Assembly (NCBI GenBank): GCA_037974335.1
Contig: CM075760.1
Coordinates: 18,508,960 to 18,572,959, forward strand
Source of the DNA: Prionace glauca
Taxonomy: Eukaryota; Chordata; Chondrichthyes; Carcharhiniformes; Carcharhinidae
Length of the DNA stretch: 64,000 bases
Reading direction: 5' to 3'
The number at the start of each line of letters is the position of its first letter. The stretch's first letter is position 1. A program made the position numbers and the translations under genes. The notes beneath the pieces are model-generated. The model made no database searches, was not told where the DNA came from, and saw only the letters and a list, made by a program, of their open reading frames with translations. Below are positions 1 to 10,354 of the stretch, piece by piece.

Positions 1-290
1 AGGGAAGTTTTGATAGAGGTGGACAAGATTCTGACAGGTTTAGATAAGGTGGACAAAAAAAAATTGTTCCCATTCGCTGGTGGGACAAGAACGAGGGGAC
101 ACACAGATTTAAGGTTTTGGGTCAGAGATATACGGGAGGATGTGAGGAAGAATATTTTGATGCAATGAATGGTAATGACCTGGAACTCGCTGCCTACGAG
201 GGTCGAGGAAGTGGAAACACTAAACTATTACAAAGGAAATTGGATAGGCATTTGGGAAGGTTTCAAACAGAAATGCTGACTAAATATCTC
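1..290 (+). mobile_element. CR1-type LINE, 3' fragment
   Basis: The stretch matches, by eye, the end of the reverse-transcriptase ORF seen in the other CR1 copies here (a degraded form of the GDLIEVDRIL...LFPF segment, then the acidic Asn-Ser-Leu-Pro stretch). It is a decayed 5'-truncated copy, closely similar to the one at 6130-6440. Confidence 0.7.
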
Positions 291-299
291 TGACCTTCC

Positions 300-505
300 T
301 CACACCCTGTCACTATGTGATCCTTGTGAAATTTGAAACCAGGTATTCGCAACAAGACTCAAAGAGCATCAGCCCACTGGAGGCTGAGACCAGCCAATCC
401 AGCAGAAAGAAACTCTCTCCACTGACCAACTATGGGAATGAAGAAAATCCAGTCCTCGATGTAATTGAGAGCAGAAACAACAACAGCAGAATCCAACCCA
501 TTGAG
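300..505 (-). other. Probable 3' UTR of zinc-finger gene A
   Basis: This segment follows the stop codon of gene A on the minus strand. It is shared with the 3' flanks of gene C (7540-7760) and, in opposite orientation, gene B (3930-4150). That sharing marks it as paralogous 3' UTR rather than independent coding sequence. Confidence 0.6.
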
Positions 506-1180
506 TCACATGTGAACTCGCTGGTGTGTCTCCAGGTTGGATAATTGAGTAAATCCCTTCCCACACTGAGAACAAGTGAATGGTCTCTCCCCTGTGTGAA
601 CTCGCTGGTGTGACTGCAGGGTGGATAACTGAGTAAATCCCTTCCCACACTGAGAGCAGGTGAATGGTCTCTCCCCACTGTGAACTCGCTGGTGTGCTTG
701 CAGGTTGGATAAATCTCCGAATCCCTTCCCACACTGAGAGCAGGTGAACGGCCTCTCCCCAGTGTGAACTCGCTGGTGTGTCTGCAGGCTGGATGAATGA
801 CTGAATGTCTTCCCACACTCAGAGCAGATGAAAGGTCTCTCCCCAGAGTGAACTCGCTGGTGCGTCAGCAAGGTGGATAACTGAGTAAAACCCTTCCCAC
901 ACTGAGAGCAGGTGAATGGCTTCACTCCAGTGTGAATTAGCTGGTGTTTCTGCAGGCTGGATAACTGAGTGAATCCCTTCGTACACTGAGAGCAGGTGAA
1001 TGGCCTTTCCCCAGTGTGAACCCGCTGGTGTGACTGGAGGGTGGATAACCGAGTGAATCCTTTCCCACACCAAGAGCAGGTGAACGGTCTTTCTCCCGTA
1101 TGAATGCGTTGATGAGCTTGCAGCTCTGATGGGGCTCTGTATCCCTTCCCACAGTCCACACATATCCACGGTTTTTCCAT
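506..1180 (-). CDS. C2H2 zinc-finger protein A, eight fingers
   Basis: Predicted 224-residue protein made almost wholly of eight tandem C2H2 zinc fingers (C-x2-C-x12-H-x3-H) joined by TGERPF/TGVKPF linkers. Such proteins bind DNA in the nucleus and usually regulate transcription; the target is unknown. I start it at the ATG of MEKPW at 1180 because the same Met-Glu-Lys-Pro-Trp start, in a CACCATGG-like context, is found in paralogues C and E. The frame stays open upstream to about 1363 but has no ATG there and holds only broken finger remnants (CTDCGKSF). Fingers 2-4 and 6-8 are very alike (QLSTLQ-type helices), which suggests recent internal duplication. No KRAB, SCAN or BTB domain is visible. 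It lies head to head with gene B. The finger block ends with HQRVHM at the stop. Confidence 0.85.
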   Translation of the reverse strand: MEKPWICVDCGKGYRAPSELQAHQRIHTGERPFTCSWCGKGFTRLSTLQSHQRVHTGERPFTCSQCTKGFTQLSSLQKHQLIHTGVKPFTCSQCGKGFTQLSTLLTHQRVHSGERPFICSECGKTFSHSSSLQTHQRVHTGERPFTCSQCGKGFGDLSNLQAHQRVHSGERPFTCSQCGKGFTQLSTLQSHQRVHTGERPFTCSQCGKGFTQLSNLETHQRVHM

Positions 1181-1503
1181 GTTTTGAGTCTCCTTGTATC
1201 CCTGAAGTTTGGACAACCCGTTGAAGCTGTGAAAACACGTGTGTGGTTTCTCCGCACTGTGAATGGATGTCGGGCTGTGTAAGTGGTGAAAGCTCTTTCC
1301 ACAGTCAGTGCACTGGAATACTCTCACTCGGGCGTGTGTGTGACTCGGTGCTTTCCCATCCACACTAATGTTTAAAACTTTTTGAAGTTTACAGACCGGT
1401 CAAACATTTCTCCGATATTCACGTCCCAAGGAATTGAGTGATTTTGTTCAATGTGCACATCATGTCTGAGATTTCTGTCAGTGATTTCTCCTCTTCCAAT
1501 ATC
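1181..1503 (-). other. 5' part of the last exon of gene A
   Basis: On the minus strand a TTTTTACAG acceptor sits at 1504-1512, followed by GATATTGG. The same acceptor-plus-GATATTG pattern occurs before genes C (9014) and D (11366), so this is the shared exon boundary of the family. The exon segment before the ATG holds remnants of zinc-finger codons. The intron side (1505-1660) also resembles the reverse complement of 2750-2900 upstream of gene B. Confidence 0.6.
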
Positions 1504-1664
1504 CTGTAAAAACAATTTTAAAAATATCTCACTGTCAGTACAGAATAGAAATTCAAAACAGACAAGTTTCTATGGAATGTGCTCTCCTCTCTCATTTCCC
1601 AAGAGCTGTAAATTCAGGCTGATTGACAGATCCATGCTCACTGCTTCCTGTCCCGGACACAGGT

Positions 1665-1985
1665 CTGAAGAAATAGGAGCTGCAGTTGACTATTCGGCCC
1701 ATCGAGCCTGCTGAACCATTCAATGAGCTCACTGGCCGATTTACCTTTGCCAGATTAACCCCCATATCTCTTGATATCTTCAATATCTAGAAACCTATTT
1801 AATCCTCTACTAGACTTTGGATCTAGTGTAGAGAATGCCAAAACTTCACCACATCCTTAAGTGAAGAAATCCCTCCTCATCTTAAATTTCTCTCCTTCTT
1901 TCCCATAACTCTTGACTCCCTTGTCCCCTCAATGATATATTCAATGATCTTCAGCCTTCGTTGGTCCCTAAGGAAGAGAAACCCA
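1665..1985 (-). mobile_element. CR1-type LINE, 3' end
   Basis: Reading the minus strand gives the usual CR1 3' end, with the tail GGCTCGATGGGCCGAATAG followed at the extreme end by CAACTGCAGCTCC. The copy is decayed. It separates the head-to-head genes A and B. Confidence 0.7.
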
Positions 1986-2058
1986 GACAGTACAAAATTC
2001 TGATCGAAGAGATGACTGGAAATACATAAGCTAAAGTGCTACATTACACAGTGAGAGC

Positions 2059-2170
2059 ACATTATTTATTGTCTTGTAATAAAATATATTTAATATTGTT
2101 TCTCACTGTGTAATGTAGCACAGTGAGAAACAATATTAAATATATTTTATTACAAGACAATAAATAATGT
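2059..2170. repeat. Perfect 52-bp inverted repeat with 8-nt loop
   Basis: The arm at 2059-2110 is the exact reverse complement of the arm at 2119-2170, with TAATGTAG between. A second, overlapping inverted repeat pairs 2037-2056 with 2102-2121. The sequence is AT-rich and could extrude as a cruciform. An assembly fold-back is an alternative. Confidence 0.9.
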
Positions 2171-2349
2171 ATCTGATTTGAACCATATAACAACACTAGA
2201 CATATCTCTTTCCGATATTAATTTACTGTCCTCTTAAATGTCAGCTGTCTCCTGGGGAAACCAGTCCTGTAATTGTGAACATTAGGAAACAGACCATCCT
2301 TGTAGCCAGACAAATAAACGTGTCAAGCTGTGGGAGCAAAGGATACCAA

Positions 2350-2560
2350 TGTCTTTAAGAGAGAGAGACCTGGGCCAATCTTTCCAGAGTCTGCAGCCTC
2401 CCTGGATTCACTTCCTTACCCTTCAGTTGCTGCAAGTCCCCAGTTTCCCCCAGAATGAGAAAAGAAATGGAAAGGGGGAGAAAAGAAACTCCTGGCTCCA
2501 ACATCTGTGAGTAAAACACTTTCTTTTCTCCCCCTTTTCCATTTCTTTTTCTCATTCTGG
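2350..2560 (+). other. Likely first exon and donor of gene B inside an inverted repeat
   Basis: An exon-like segment ends in a good splice donor (ATCTGTGAGTAAAAC, donor GTGAGT at about 2505). The arms 2450-2488 and 2520-2560 are near-perfect reverse complements of about 40 bp, so the donor lies in the loop of a possible hairpin. A similar exon end and flank is found at 41680-41725. Exon status is inferred from the donor and that match. From 2170 to 2350 I recognise nothing. Confidence 0.4.
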
Positions 2561-2978
2561 AATTGAATTTTTAACTTCGAGGTCACCACTCACTGCCTAA
2601 ATAAAAATCCGCCTCACATTCTTCATGGATTCCTCACCAGCTGATACAGTGTATTCCACACCATCATCAACCTCTTCACTTATGTTCAAATATAAAATTA
2701 TAACATGGCAGCCTGCATGGAGATTTTCAACTCTCTGTATCCAAAACAGGAAGCAGTGAGCATGGATCTGTCAATCAGCATCAATTAGCACCTTCAGGAG
2801 AATTGGGAGAGTGAATATTAGAAACAGCAGAGCGAGAATGGAGGGAGAGTGTGTGAGATGGGGATTTACAGCTTTTGGGAAATGAGAGAGGAAAGAATGT
2901 TCCATAGAAACTAGAATTGTCCGTTCTGAATTTGTATTCTATACTGAAGCTCATGAATTTTGTTAACTCATTGTACAG

Positions 2979-3861
2979 GCTATCAGAAGGTGAGGACTTT
3001 ACAGACAAAAATCTCAAACCAAACATCACGTCAACATCTGTCGTGTCAACAACACGACAGAATCACTCAATTCATGGCAATCTGAATGCTATCGGCCTTT
3101 GAATCCAGAAGGCTATCAATCAACTAAGACTTTCTCCTGTGTTGACTGTGGAAAGAGCTTCCTAGTTACACAGCCTGAAAAAATATTGCACCATCAGAGC
3201 AGGGATACTATAATCTTGTTCTGTGTGAGGCTTCTACTGATGGTCAAACTTGGAGCAACACAAGGACACCTGCACCATGAGAAATCGTAGAAATGTGGGC
3301 ACTGTGGGACAGGTTGCAAAACTCCCTCTGAGCTGCAAATTCATCAATGTACTCACACTGCAGAGAAGTCGTACATCTGCTGTTGTGTGTGGGAAGAGAT
3401 TCACTCGGTTATATCATCTGCAGTGCCATTGGCTGGTTTACACTGGAGAAAGAGCATTCACCCACTTGGTGTGTGAGAAAGCATTTACAGTTATCCAACC
3501 TGTTGAAACACAAAGTCACTCACACCAATGAGAAACTCTTTAAATGCTCTTACTGTGGGAGTCATTTCAAAAGTTTTCAGGAACTGATTATCCACCAGAG
3601 CATTCACACTGAGGAGAGACCGTTCAGCTGCTCACACTGCACAGAGATTTAGAACATCATCCAATGCGGGAGCACCAGCGAGTTCATGCTGGGAAGAGAC
3701 CATTCACCTGCTGTGTGTGTGGGCAGGGATTCACTCAGTCATCCAGCCTGCAGAGACACAAACGAGTTCACACTGGGGAGAGACCATTCACCTGTTGTGT
3801 GTGGAGGAAGGGATTCACTCAGTCACCCAGCCTGCGGAGACACCAAAGAGTTTACAAATGA
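2979..3861 (+). pseudogene. C2H2 zinc-finger gene B, degenerate
   Basis: After an acceptor (TTGTACAG, ending at 2978) the plus strand encodes finger pieces in several frames: CVDCGKSF near 3138, VCGKRFTRLYHLQCH near 3387, CSYCGSHFKSFQELIIHQSIH near 3548, and two good fingers at 3710-3850. At least three reading-frame shifts and a stop after CSHCTEI (3652) prevent one continuous protein. The ATG matching the MEKPW start of the paralogues (near 3277) now reads MRNRRN and leads out of frame. It is an old host pseudogene, paralogous to A, C, D and E. A short protein from 3664 (two fingers) is possible but unlikely. Confidence 0.8.
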
Positions 3862-4160
3862 TGACGGGGATGGATTCTGTTGTTGTTGCTGCTGTTAATC
3901 ACATCCAGGACTGAACCATGTTCATTCTGACAGTGGGTGAAGTGGGAGGGTCGGAGGGTTTCTTTCTGTTGGACTGGCCGGTCTCACAACTTTGCTTCCA
4001 GTGGGCTGATGCTCTTTGAGCCTGGGAGAGCACATTTCCACTGAAAGGACATTTATTTTATCCTGGATGTAAATAGTTTTTTTCTTACCCCTACAGGTAG
4101 ATCTAAAATAAATACAGAAAGCACTGGAAAAACACAACACGTCTTGCAGTTTCTGTAGCG
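3862..4160 (+). other. 3' UTR relic of gene B
   Basis: It starts with the GTTGTTGTTGCTGCTGTTAA-type segment that follows the stop in several family members. It continues with a block repeated at 39985-40155 and includes AAATAAA-like signals near 4107. No protein is predicted. Confidence 0.6.
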
Positions 4161-4164
4161 AGAG

Positions 4165-4420
4165 AAATAGTATTAATGTTTCACACTACTAGATTGGGAA
4201 TCAATCTTGTAAACCTCCTCTGAACTGCTTCCAATGCATTTATAACCTCGGATTAATAGGAAACAAAAATTGGACTTTGTATTCAAGGTGCAATCTCAGC
4301 AATGTCCTGCACAACTGAAGCATAACATCTTGACTTGTATGTTCAATTTCTCTCATAATAAAGGATAGCATTCCATTTATAAGAACTTTGATTTATTTGA
4401 ACTGAGATTTATGGGGGCTC
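4165..4420 (-). mobile_element. CR1-type LINE fragment
   Basis: The minus strand resembles the region of the RT ORF just before the LEYCVQFW motif, seen in cleaner form at 7000-7100. It is heavily decayed. Confidence 0.45.
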
Positions 4421-4686
4421 TCTTGTTTACAATAATCGTAAATAACTCCACATTCGTGACTTAACCATATGGCAAGAAAGGATATTTTAAATGGTGAATT
4501 CAGAGAATATTTTTTAAAACCATTAAAAATGTAACAAGTCAGAAAGATAAAAAAGTAAACTATCAATCAACAGTAAAAGGAGAAAGCTTAGCTTTAACTT
4601 CTCCATCCTTCTCAAACCAGGACATGAAGTGATGGCTCTGAAAACGTGGATAACTTGTAAAACTAACAGCTCTCAAGGTCTCTCTG

Positions 4687-4862
4687 TAGGGCACAGTGGT
4701 TAGCACTGCTGCCAAACAGTAGAAATTTCGACTCCTGGCTTGGGTCACTGGCTGTGTGGAGTTTGCCATTCTCCCCGTGTCTGTGCAGGTTTCCTCTGGG
4801 TGCTCTGGTTTCCTCCCACAGTCCAAAAGACGTGCTGGTTGGGTACATTGGCCATTCTAACT
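4687..4862 (+). mobile_element. tRNA-headed SINE (family 1)
   Basis: It begins with the tRNA-like head (GCACAGTGGTTAGCACTGCT, then an imperfect B box). It continues into the conserved body with TCTCCCCGTGTCTG and CGGTTTCCTCCCACAGTCC-like segments. This SINE recurs often in the window in both orientations. Confidence 0.8.
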
Positions 4863-5849
4863 TCTCCTTAAACTTACAGGAAGTTTAACCCAAGATCAAT
4901 CCAACACAGGATTGGTCAGAATTGTTTCATATGTACCAAATTTTAAATAACCATTACAAATTAAAACTCTCATTCTCACGTGTGAGTTTTATCCAGATTA
5001 AAATTCCACGTTTAGTAATATATCCTGGAATCATGTCTCTGTCCAGTAAATATGGCTCTAAGTTCATAACTTTTGAAAAAAAAACTTTATTAATTACACT
5101 TTTTAAAAAATCTGTTTAATTAAAACACAGACAGAAAACCTCAAAGCTTAAAGCATTCAATCCACAAACATCATCCATACATAACAGAGAAACTTAGCAT
5201 ATGCTTTACAACAATAACCAAAATTAATTACGTAAGTGTTCTTATGATTCTGTTTTTAAACTTACAAAAATGCCTTTAATTAAAAACTCAAGGTAAGGTT
5301 AATTCCCCTGAAAGATAAACCTTAAAAAATTTAGCCCAAAACAATGATAAAACATGTTTACAAACATCCACATAAAACAAACAAAACACAGACTCTCACA
5401 GCTCGTAAATTTCAAACAATGAATCCTCAGCATTCTCTCTTGTAACTATAGCTTCTTAAAGCGACAGAGTACTCCAAGTTCACAACTCCTTGATTAAAAT
5501 AAGATACAACATCCTTCATTATAACTGAACCTTTTTTAAGCCAACTTACAAGGACTGATTTTAGAGGCAACATCTTTGTTGATTTAAAATCCTAAACACG
5601 TTACCACCTGCAAAATCTTTGTTCTTCATCTGGGGATAAAATTCTCAGCTATTCCAAATTCCTCCAGGCTATGCTTAATATTTCCGCATTTAACTTATTC
5701 CCAGAAATCCTCAATTATGAACTAAAATAGACATGAGTTTCCGGGCAGTCACAGGAATGTGGTTAAGACAGTCCAGTCCCACAAAGCGTCACATTCAATC
5801 TGCAGTCCTTCAATTATAACAGAATATGTGGCTGTAAGTAGCTGTCTCG

Positions 5850-5965
5850 GCCATGGTCAACCCCAACACTGCCTTCCTGAACTGCTGCAATGCCTGAGGT
5901 GTACATACACCCACAGTGCTGTTTGGGAGAGACTTCCAGCTACATGTTCCAGATTTTCACTAGAC
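5850..5965 (-). mobile_element. SINE family 2 fragment
   Basis: It contains the CTGAACTGCTGCAATGCCTG and ACACCCACAGTGCTGTT segments, the reverse complement of the copy at 12615-12755. Confidence 0.55.
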
Positions 5966-6129
5966 TGTAGGTGGATATCAGATTGATATATTCGATTCAA
6001 CCACACCCAAGGTGAGGTATTCCAATTCCTTTATTGTCCAGGACAATATATTCACAATATCTTTAAAACAGAAATTAAACATTCCCATTTGATTTCAGGC
6101 AGTAACATATTCTGTTAGTTTGTTCCTTA

Positions 6130-6440
6130 TTGTCAATGTCAGGCTGGGGTTGTTCCCCTTGGAACAAAGGAGGTTGAAGGGAGATTTGATAGAGGTGGAC
6201 AGGATTCTGACAGGTTTAGATAAGGTGGAGAAAGAAAAGCTGTTCCCTTTCGTTGATGGGACAAGAACGAGGGGGGGACACAGATTTCTTGTTTTGGGTC
6301 AGAAATGCAAGGGGGGGTGGGGGAGGTGTGAGGAAGAACATTCTGATGCAGCGAATGGTAATGACTGGAAACTCGTTGACAACAAAAGATGGAGGAAGTG
6401 GAGACAATAAACAATTAAAAAGGAAATTGGATGGGCGTTT
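6130..6440 (+). mobile_element. CR1-type LINE, 3' fragment
   Basis: The plus strand keeps the LFPLEQRRLKGDLIEVDRIL segment of the RT-ORF C terminus. It is a sister of the 1-290 copy. It runs directly into an opposite-strand copy. Confidence 0.75.
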
Positions 6441-6449
6441 GGGATGTTC

Positions 6450-7515
6450 CAAACAGAACAAAGAACAAGAAAATTACAGCACAAAACAAGCCCTTTGGCC
6501 CTCCAAGCCAGTTGCAACCATGCTGTCTGACTGAACTAAAACCCCCTACCTTTCCAGAGACCTCTATTCCTGTGCTATTCATATATGTGTCAAGACACAT
6601 CTTAAAAATCACTATCGTATCTGCTTCCACTACCTTCCCAAGCAACGAGTTCCAGGCACCCACCACCCTCTGTGTAATAAACGTGCTTTGTGCATCTTCT
6701 TTAAACCTTGCCCCTCGCACCTTAAACCTATGCCCCTAGTATTTGACTCTTTTACACTGGGAAAAACTTCTGACTATCCACTCTGTCCAGGCCTCTCATA
6801 ATCTTGTAGATTTCTAACAAGTCGCATCCCAACACGCCCCCCCCCCCAACCTCCATCGTTCCAGTGAGAACAAACCAAGTTTCTCCAACCTCTCCTCATA
6901 GCTAATGCCCTCCACACCAGGCAACATCCTGATAAATATTTTCCATACCTTTTCCAAAGCCTCCGCATCCTTCTGGTAATGCAGTGACCAGAATTGAACA
7001 CTAGATTCCAAGTGCAGTCTAAGGTTCTATAAAGCTGCAACATACTTGCCAATTTTTAAACTCAATGTCCCAGCTGATAAAGTCAAGCATGCCACATGCC
7101 TTCTTGATTATCTTCTTCACCTGCATTGCCACTTTCGATGACCTGTGTATCTGTACACCTAGATCCCTCTGCCTATGAATACTCGTAAGGGTTCTGCCAT
7201 TGACTGTAAATTTCCCATATGTATTAGACCTTCCAAAATGCATTACCTCACATTTGTCCAGATCAATCTTCATCTGCCACCTCTCTGCCCAAGTCTCCAA
7301 CTGATCCATATCCTGCTGTATCCTCTGCTGGTCCCCATCACTATCCACAATTCCACCAACATTTGTGTCATCCACAAACTTACCAATCAAACCAGCTATT
7401 TTCCTCCAAATCATTTATATCTATTACAAACAGCAAAAGTCCCAGCACTGATCCCTGAAGAATGTCACTTGTCACAGCCCTCCATTCAGAAATGTACCTT
7501 TGCACCGCCAACCTC
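6450..7515 (-). mobile_element. CR1-type LINE, about 1 kb of RT ORF
   Basis: The minus strand encodes the RT thumb and C-terminal region: FVDDTNVGGIVDS, WAERWQMKIDLDKCEVMHFG, then the LEYCVQFW-equivalent and the FFTQRVV-like tail. It ends at the GGGCCAAAGGGC-like 3' end at about 6460. Several frame breaks are present. The 3' end abuts the plus-strand copy at 6440. Confidence 0.8.
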
Positions 7516-7539
7516 TGTTTTCTTCTGACTAAATATCTC

Positions 7540-7760
7540 TAAACTTCCTAACACCCTGTCACTCTGTGATCCTTGTGACATTTGAAACAAGGTATTCGCA
7601 AAAAGACTCAAAGAGCATTAGCCCACTGGAGACTGAGATCAGCCAGTCCAGCAGAAAGAAACCCTCTGACCCTTCCCATTGATCAACTGTGAGAATGATC
7701 AAAATGCAATCCTAGACGGAACTGAGAGCAGAAACAATAACAGCAGAATCCAATCTGTCA
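7540..7760 (-). other. 3' UTR of zinc-finger gene C
   Basis: It lies directly after the terminal stop of gene C and is closely similar to the 3' flank of gene A (300-505). That supports duplication of whole genes including the 3' UTR. Confidence 0.65.
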
Positions 7761-8687
7761 TCACTCGTGAACTTGCTGGTGTCTCAGTAGCTGGGATGAA
7801 ACTCTGAATCCCTTCCCACACACAGAGCAGGTGAATGGCCTCTCCCCAGTGTGTACTCGCTGGTGTTTCCGCAGGTCAGATGATTGAATGAATCCCTCCC
7901 CACACTGAGAGCAGGTGAATGGTTTCTCCCCAGTGTGAACTTGCTGGTGTGTCTGCAGGTGGGTTGACCGACTGAATCCCTTTCCACACTGAGAGCAGGT
8001 GAATGGTCTCTCCCCTGTGTGAACTCGCTGGAGTTTCCGCAGGTCAGATGACTGAGCGAATCCCTCCCCACACTGAGAGCAGGTGAATGGTTTCTCCCCA
8101 GTGTGAACTCGCTGATGCGTCCACAGGTGGGTTGACCGACTGAATCCCTTCCCACACAGAGAGCAAATGAACGGCCTCTCCCCAGTGTGAATTCGTTCAT
8201 GTGTCTGCAGGTTGGATGATTGAGTGAATCCCTTCCCACACTGACAGCAGGTAAACGGCCTCTCCCCAGTGTGAACTCGTTCATGCGTCTGCAGGTGGGA
8301 TGACCGAGTGAATCTCTTCCCACACTGAGAGCAAGCGAATGGCCTCTCTCCAGTGTGAACTCGCTGATGTGTGTGCAGGCTGGATAAATGACTGAATCCC
8401 TTCCCACACTGAGAACAGGCAAATGGTCTCTCCCCAGTGTGAACTCACTGATGTCTCTGCAGGTTGGATAACTGAGTAAATCCCTTCCTACACTGAGAAC
8501 AGGTGAAAGGCCTCTCTCCAATATGAATTCGCTGGTGTATCTGCAGGAGGGACAACTGAGTGAATCCCTTCCCACACTGAGAGCAGGTGAACGGCCTCTC
8601 CCCAGTGTGTATGCGCCAATGAGCTTCCAGCTCCGATGGGACTCTGTATCCCTTCCCACAGACTGCACATTTCCATGGTTTTTCCAT
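7761..8687 (-). pseudogene. C2H2 zinc-finger gene C, eleven fingers, stop after finger 3
   Basis: The ATG at 8687 (CACCATGGAAAAACC context) opens [15 protein letters not shown]. Three complete fingers follow, then an in-frame TGA at 8445-8447 where paralogues have the Arg codon of HQRVHTGE, as from a CGA to TGA change. The same frame then runs on without further stops through eight more fingers to a terminal TGA at 7761-7763. Finger 8 has Leu in place of the first zinc-binding His (RKLQRVH). As written, the product is an 80-residue, three-finger protein. The otherwise intact downstream frame suggests a young null allele or a sequencing error rather than an old pseudogene. The whole-length frame visible in another register is only a shadow of the finger repeats. 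Confidence 0.8.
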
Positions 8688-9014
8688 GGTGCAGGTGTCC
8701 TTACCTCTCTCGAGTGGACAATTAGTTGAAACTTCGTCCACACACACAAGATTACAGTCTCTTCCCGCTGTGAATGGTGTGATATTTATTCATGCTGTGT
8801 AACTGGTTAAAGCTCTTTAGTCAGTGCATTGGAACACACTCACTCAAGTGTGTTGATGCTTTTTCACTCACGCTGACATTTCAAATCGACAGACTGAACG
8901 ATCATTTCTCCTTCTGGATTCAAAGTCGAATGACATTGAGGTCCCAAGGAAATGACTCTGTCACATCTAGACATGATGTTTGAGATTTCGGCCTGTGACT
9001 CCTCTTTCAATATC
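8688..9014 (-). other. 5' part of the last exon of gene C
   Basis: An ATTTTACAG acceptor (minus strand, 9015-9023) is followed by GATATTGAAAG, matching genes A and D. The segment before the ATG holds decayed finger codons. The intron side to 9125 resembles the sequence upstream of genes A and B. Confidence 0.6.
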
Positions 9015-9124
9015 CTGTAAAATGAGTTTCCAAAAGCCATCAGTGTCACTACAGGATAAAAATTCAGAACAGATAATTTCTATGGAACATTCTTTCCTCT
9101 CTCATTCCCCAAAAGCTGTAAATC

Positions 9125-9345
9125 TCCATCCTACACATTCTCTCCCCATTCTCAGCAGGTCTGGTGGCATCTGTATGGAGAGAAAAGAACTGATGTTTCA
9201 GAGCTTTGACAAAGGGTCATCTAGACAAAAACATCAGCTCTTTCCTCTCCTTATGGATGCTGTCAGACCTGCTGAGATTTTCCAGCATTTTCTCTCTTGG
9301 TTTCAGATTCCAGCATCCGCAGTAATTTGCTTTTATAAGGCTGCA
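9125..9345. repeat. Interspersed repeat with inverted halves
   Basis: One half carries TCAGCAGGTCTGGTGGCATC and the other GATGCTGTCAGACCTGCTGA, which pair as inverted arms. It ends with a TTCCAGCATTTTCTCT segment. A partial relative lies at 38130-38225. It looks like a foldback or MITE-type repeat. Confidence 0.6.
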
Positions 9346-9349
9346 GATA

Positions 9350-9990
9350 CCTCCTCCCACATAACATGCGTGTGCCCGTGACATCACCACTTGTTCCCCT
9401 TATTTCTTTAGCATCCATGGTGCTCTCTGCAGTAAACACAGAGGAGAAGTATTCATTAAAAATCTTACCCATCTCCTGTGGCTCCACACACAGATGGCCA
9501 TACTGATTTTTAAGAGAATCTATTCTCTCTCGAGCCGCCCTTTTACTCTTAATATAGCTGTAGAACCTCGTAGAATTTTCTTTAATCTTACCTGCCAGAC
9601 CCATATCATACCCTCTTTTTATCCTCCTGATTTCCCTCTTCAGTATTTTCTTACACTTTTTATAGTCAGAGTGATTCACTTGTCTCCGATTGCCTAAACC
9701 CAATGTATGCTTCCTTCTTTTACCTGACCAGAGCCTCAATGTCCCTTGAGTGCCAGAGATCCCTAAATTTCCCATTCTTTCCTTTCATCTTAACAGGAAT
9801 ATACTACCCCTGGACTCTTGATATCACACTTTTAAAACCTCCCATTTGCCAGTCATTCCTTTCCCTTCAAACAAACTCACCTGATCGACATCTGCTAGAT
9901 CCTGCCTAATGCCCATAAAAGTGGCCCTGCTCCAGTTTAGGGCCTTGAGCTGTGGACCTGTCCTATCTTTTTCCAGAACTATTTTGAAAC
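9350..9990 (-). mobile_element. CR1-type LINE fragment (EN-RT junction)
   Basis: The minus strand encodes YKKCKKILKREIRRIKRGYD, ARERIDSLKNQYG and GKIFNEYFSSVFTAE, the region between endonuclease and RT of CR1-type elements. It is truncated on both sides. Confidence 0.7.
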
Positions 9991-10029
9991 TATTGGTGCT
10001 CCCAGTCAGAGGAGAGAGAGAGGGAGTTC

Positions 10030-10195
10030 CACTGTCTGGACTGTGGAAAGAAACCGGAACACCCGGAGGAAATCCACACAGACACGGGGAGAATGTAGAA
10101 ACTCTGCACAGGCAGCGACCCAAGGCTGGAATTGAACCCGGGTCCCAGGCACTGTTAGGCAGCTGTGCTAACCACTGTGCCACTGGGCCACATGT
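10030..10195 (-). mobile_element. tRNA-headed SINE (family 1)
   Basis: Reverse-complement copy of the 4687-4862 SINE. The head is at the right end (CACTGTGCCACTGGGCC, complement of the promoter box) and the body is CGGGGAGAATGTAGAAACTC-like. Confidence 0.85.
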
Positions 10196-10242
10196 CAGTG
10201 CCATCGCCCGACTCCACCCCAGTCTCAGCTCATCTGGAACTC

Positions 10243-10354
10243 TCACCCATTCCATTGTTACGTCACACACTCGCCCATTCAGTTGTGACGCCACATTCAT
10301 GCACCCGTTCTGTCCTGACGTCACACTCATTCACCCATTCCATTCTGACGTCAG
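10243..10354. promoter_or_regulatory. Four tandem CRE-like units
   Basis: Roughly 30-bp units start with CACCCATTC-like sequence and each ends in a CRE-type site: TTACGTCA, TGACGCCA, TGACGTCA and TGACGTCA. The two perfect TGACGTCA palindromes are CREB/ATF consensus sites. The array lies about 0.3 kb upstream of the promoter of gene D. Function is inferred from the motifs only. Confidence 0.6.

Larger units (their letters stand above)
4421..6120. other. AT-rich intergenic stretch
   Basis: Apart from the two repeats listed separately (4687-4862 and 5850-5965) I see no coding exon, RNA gene or ordered repeat in this AT-rich stretch. Confidence 0.5.

Noticed and set aside
7784-8749. 321-codon minus-strand open frame over gene C
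   Set aside because: It is the out-of-register shadow of the zinc-finger repeats ([10 protein letters not shown] pattern) with no fingers of its own.
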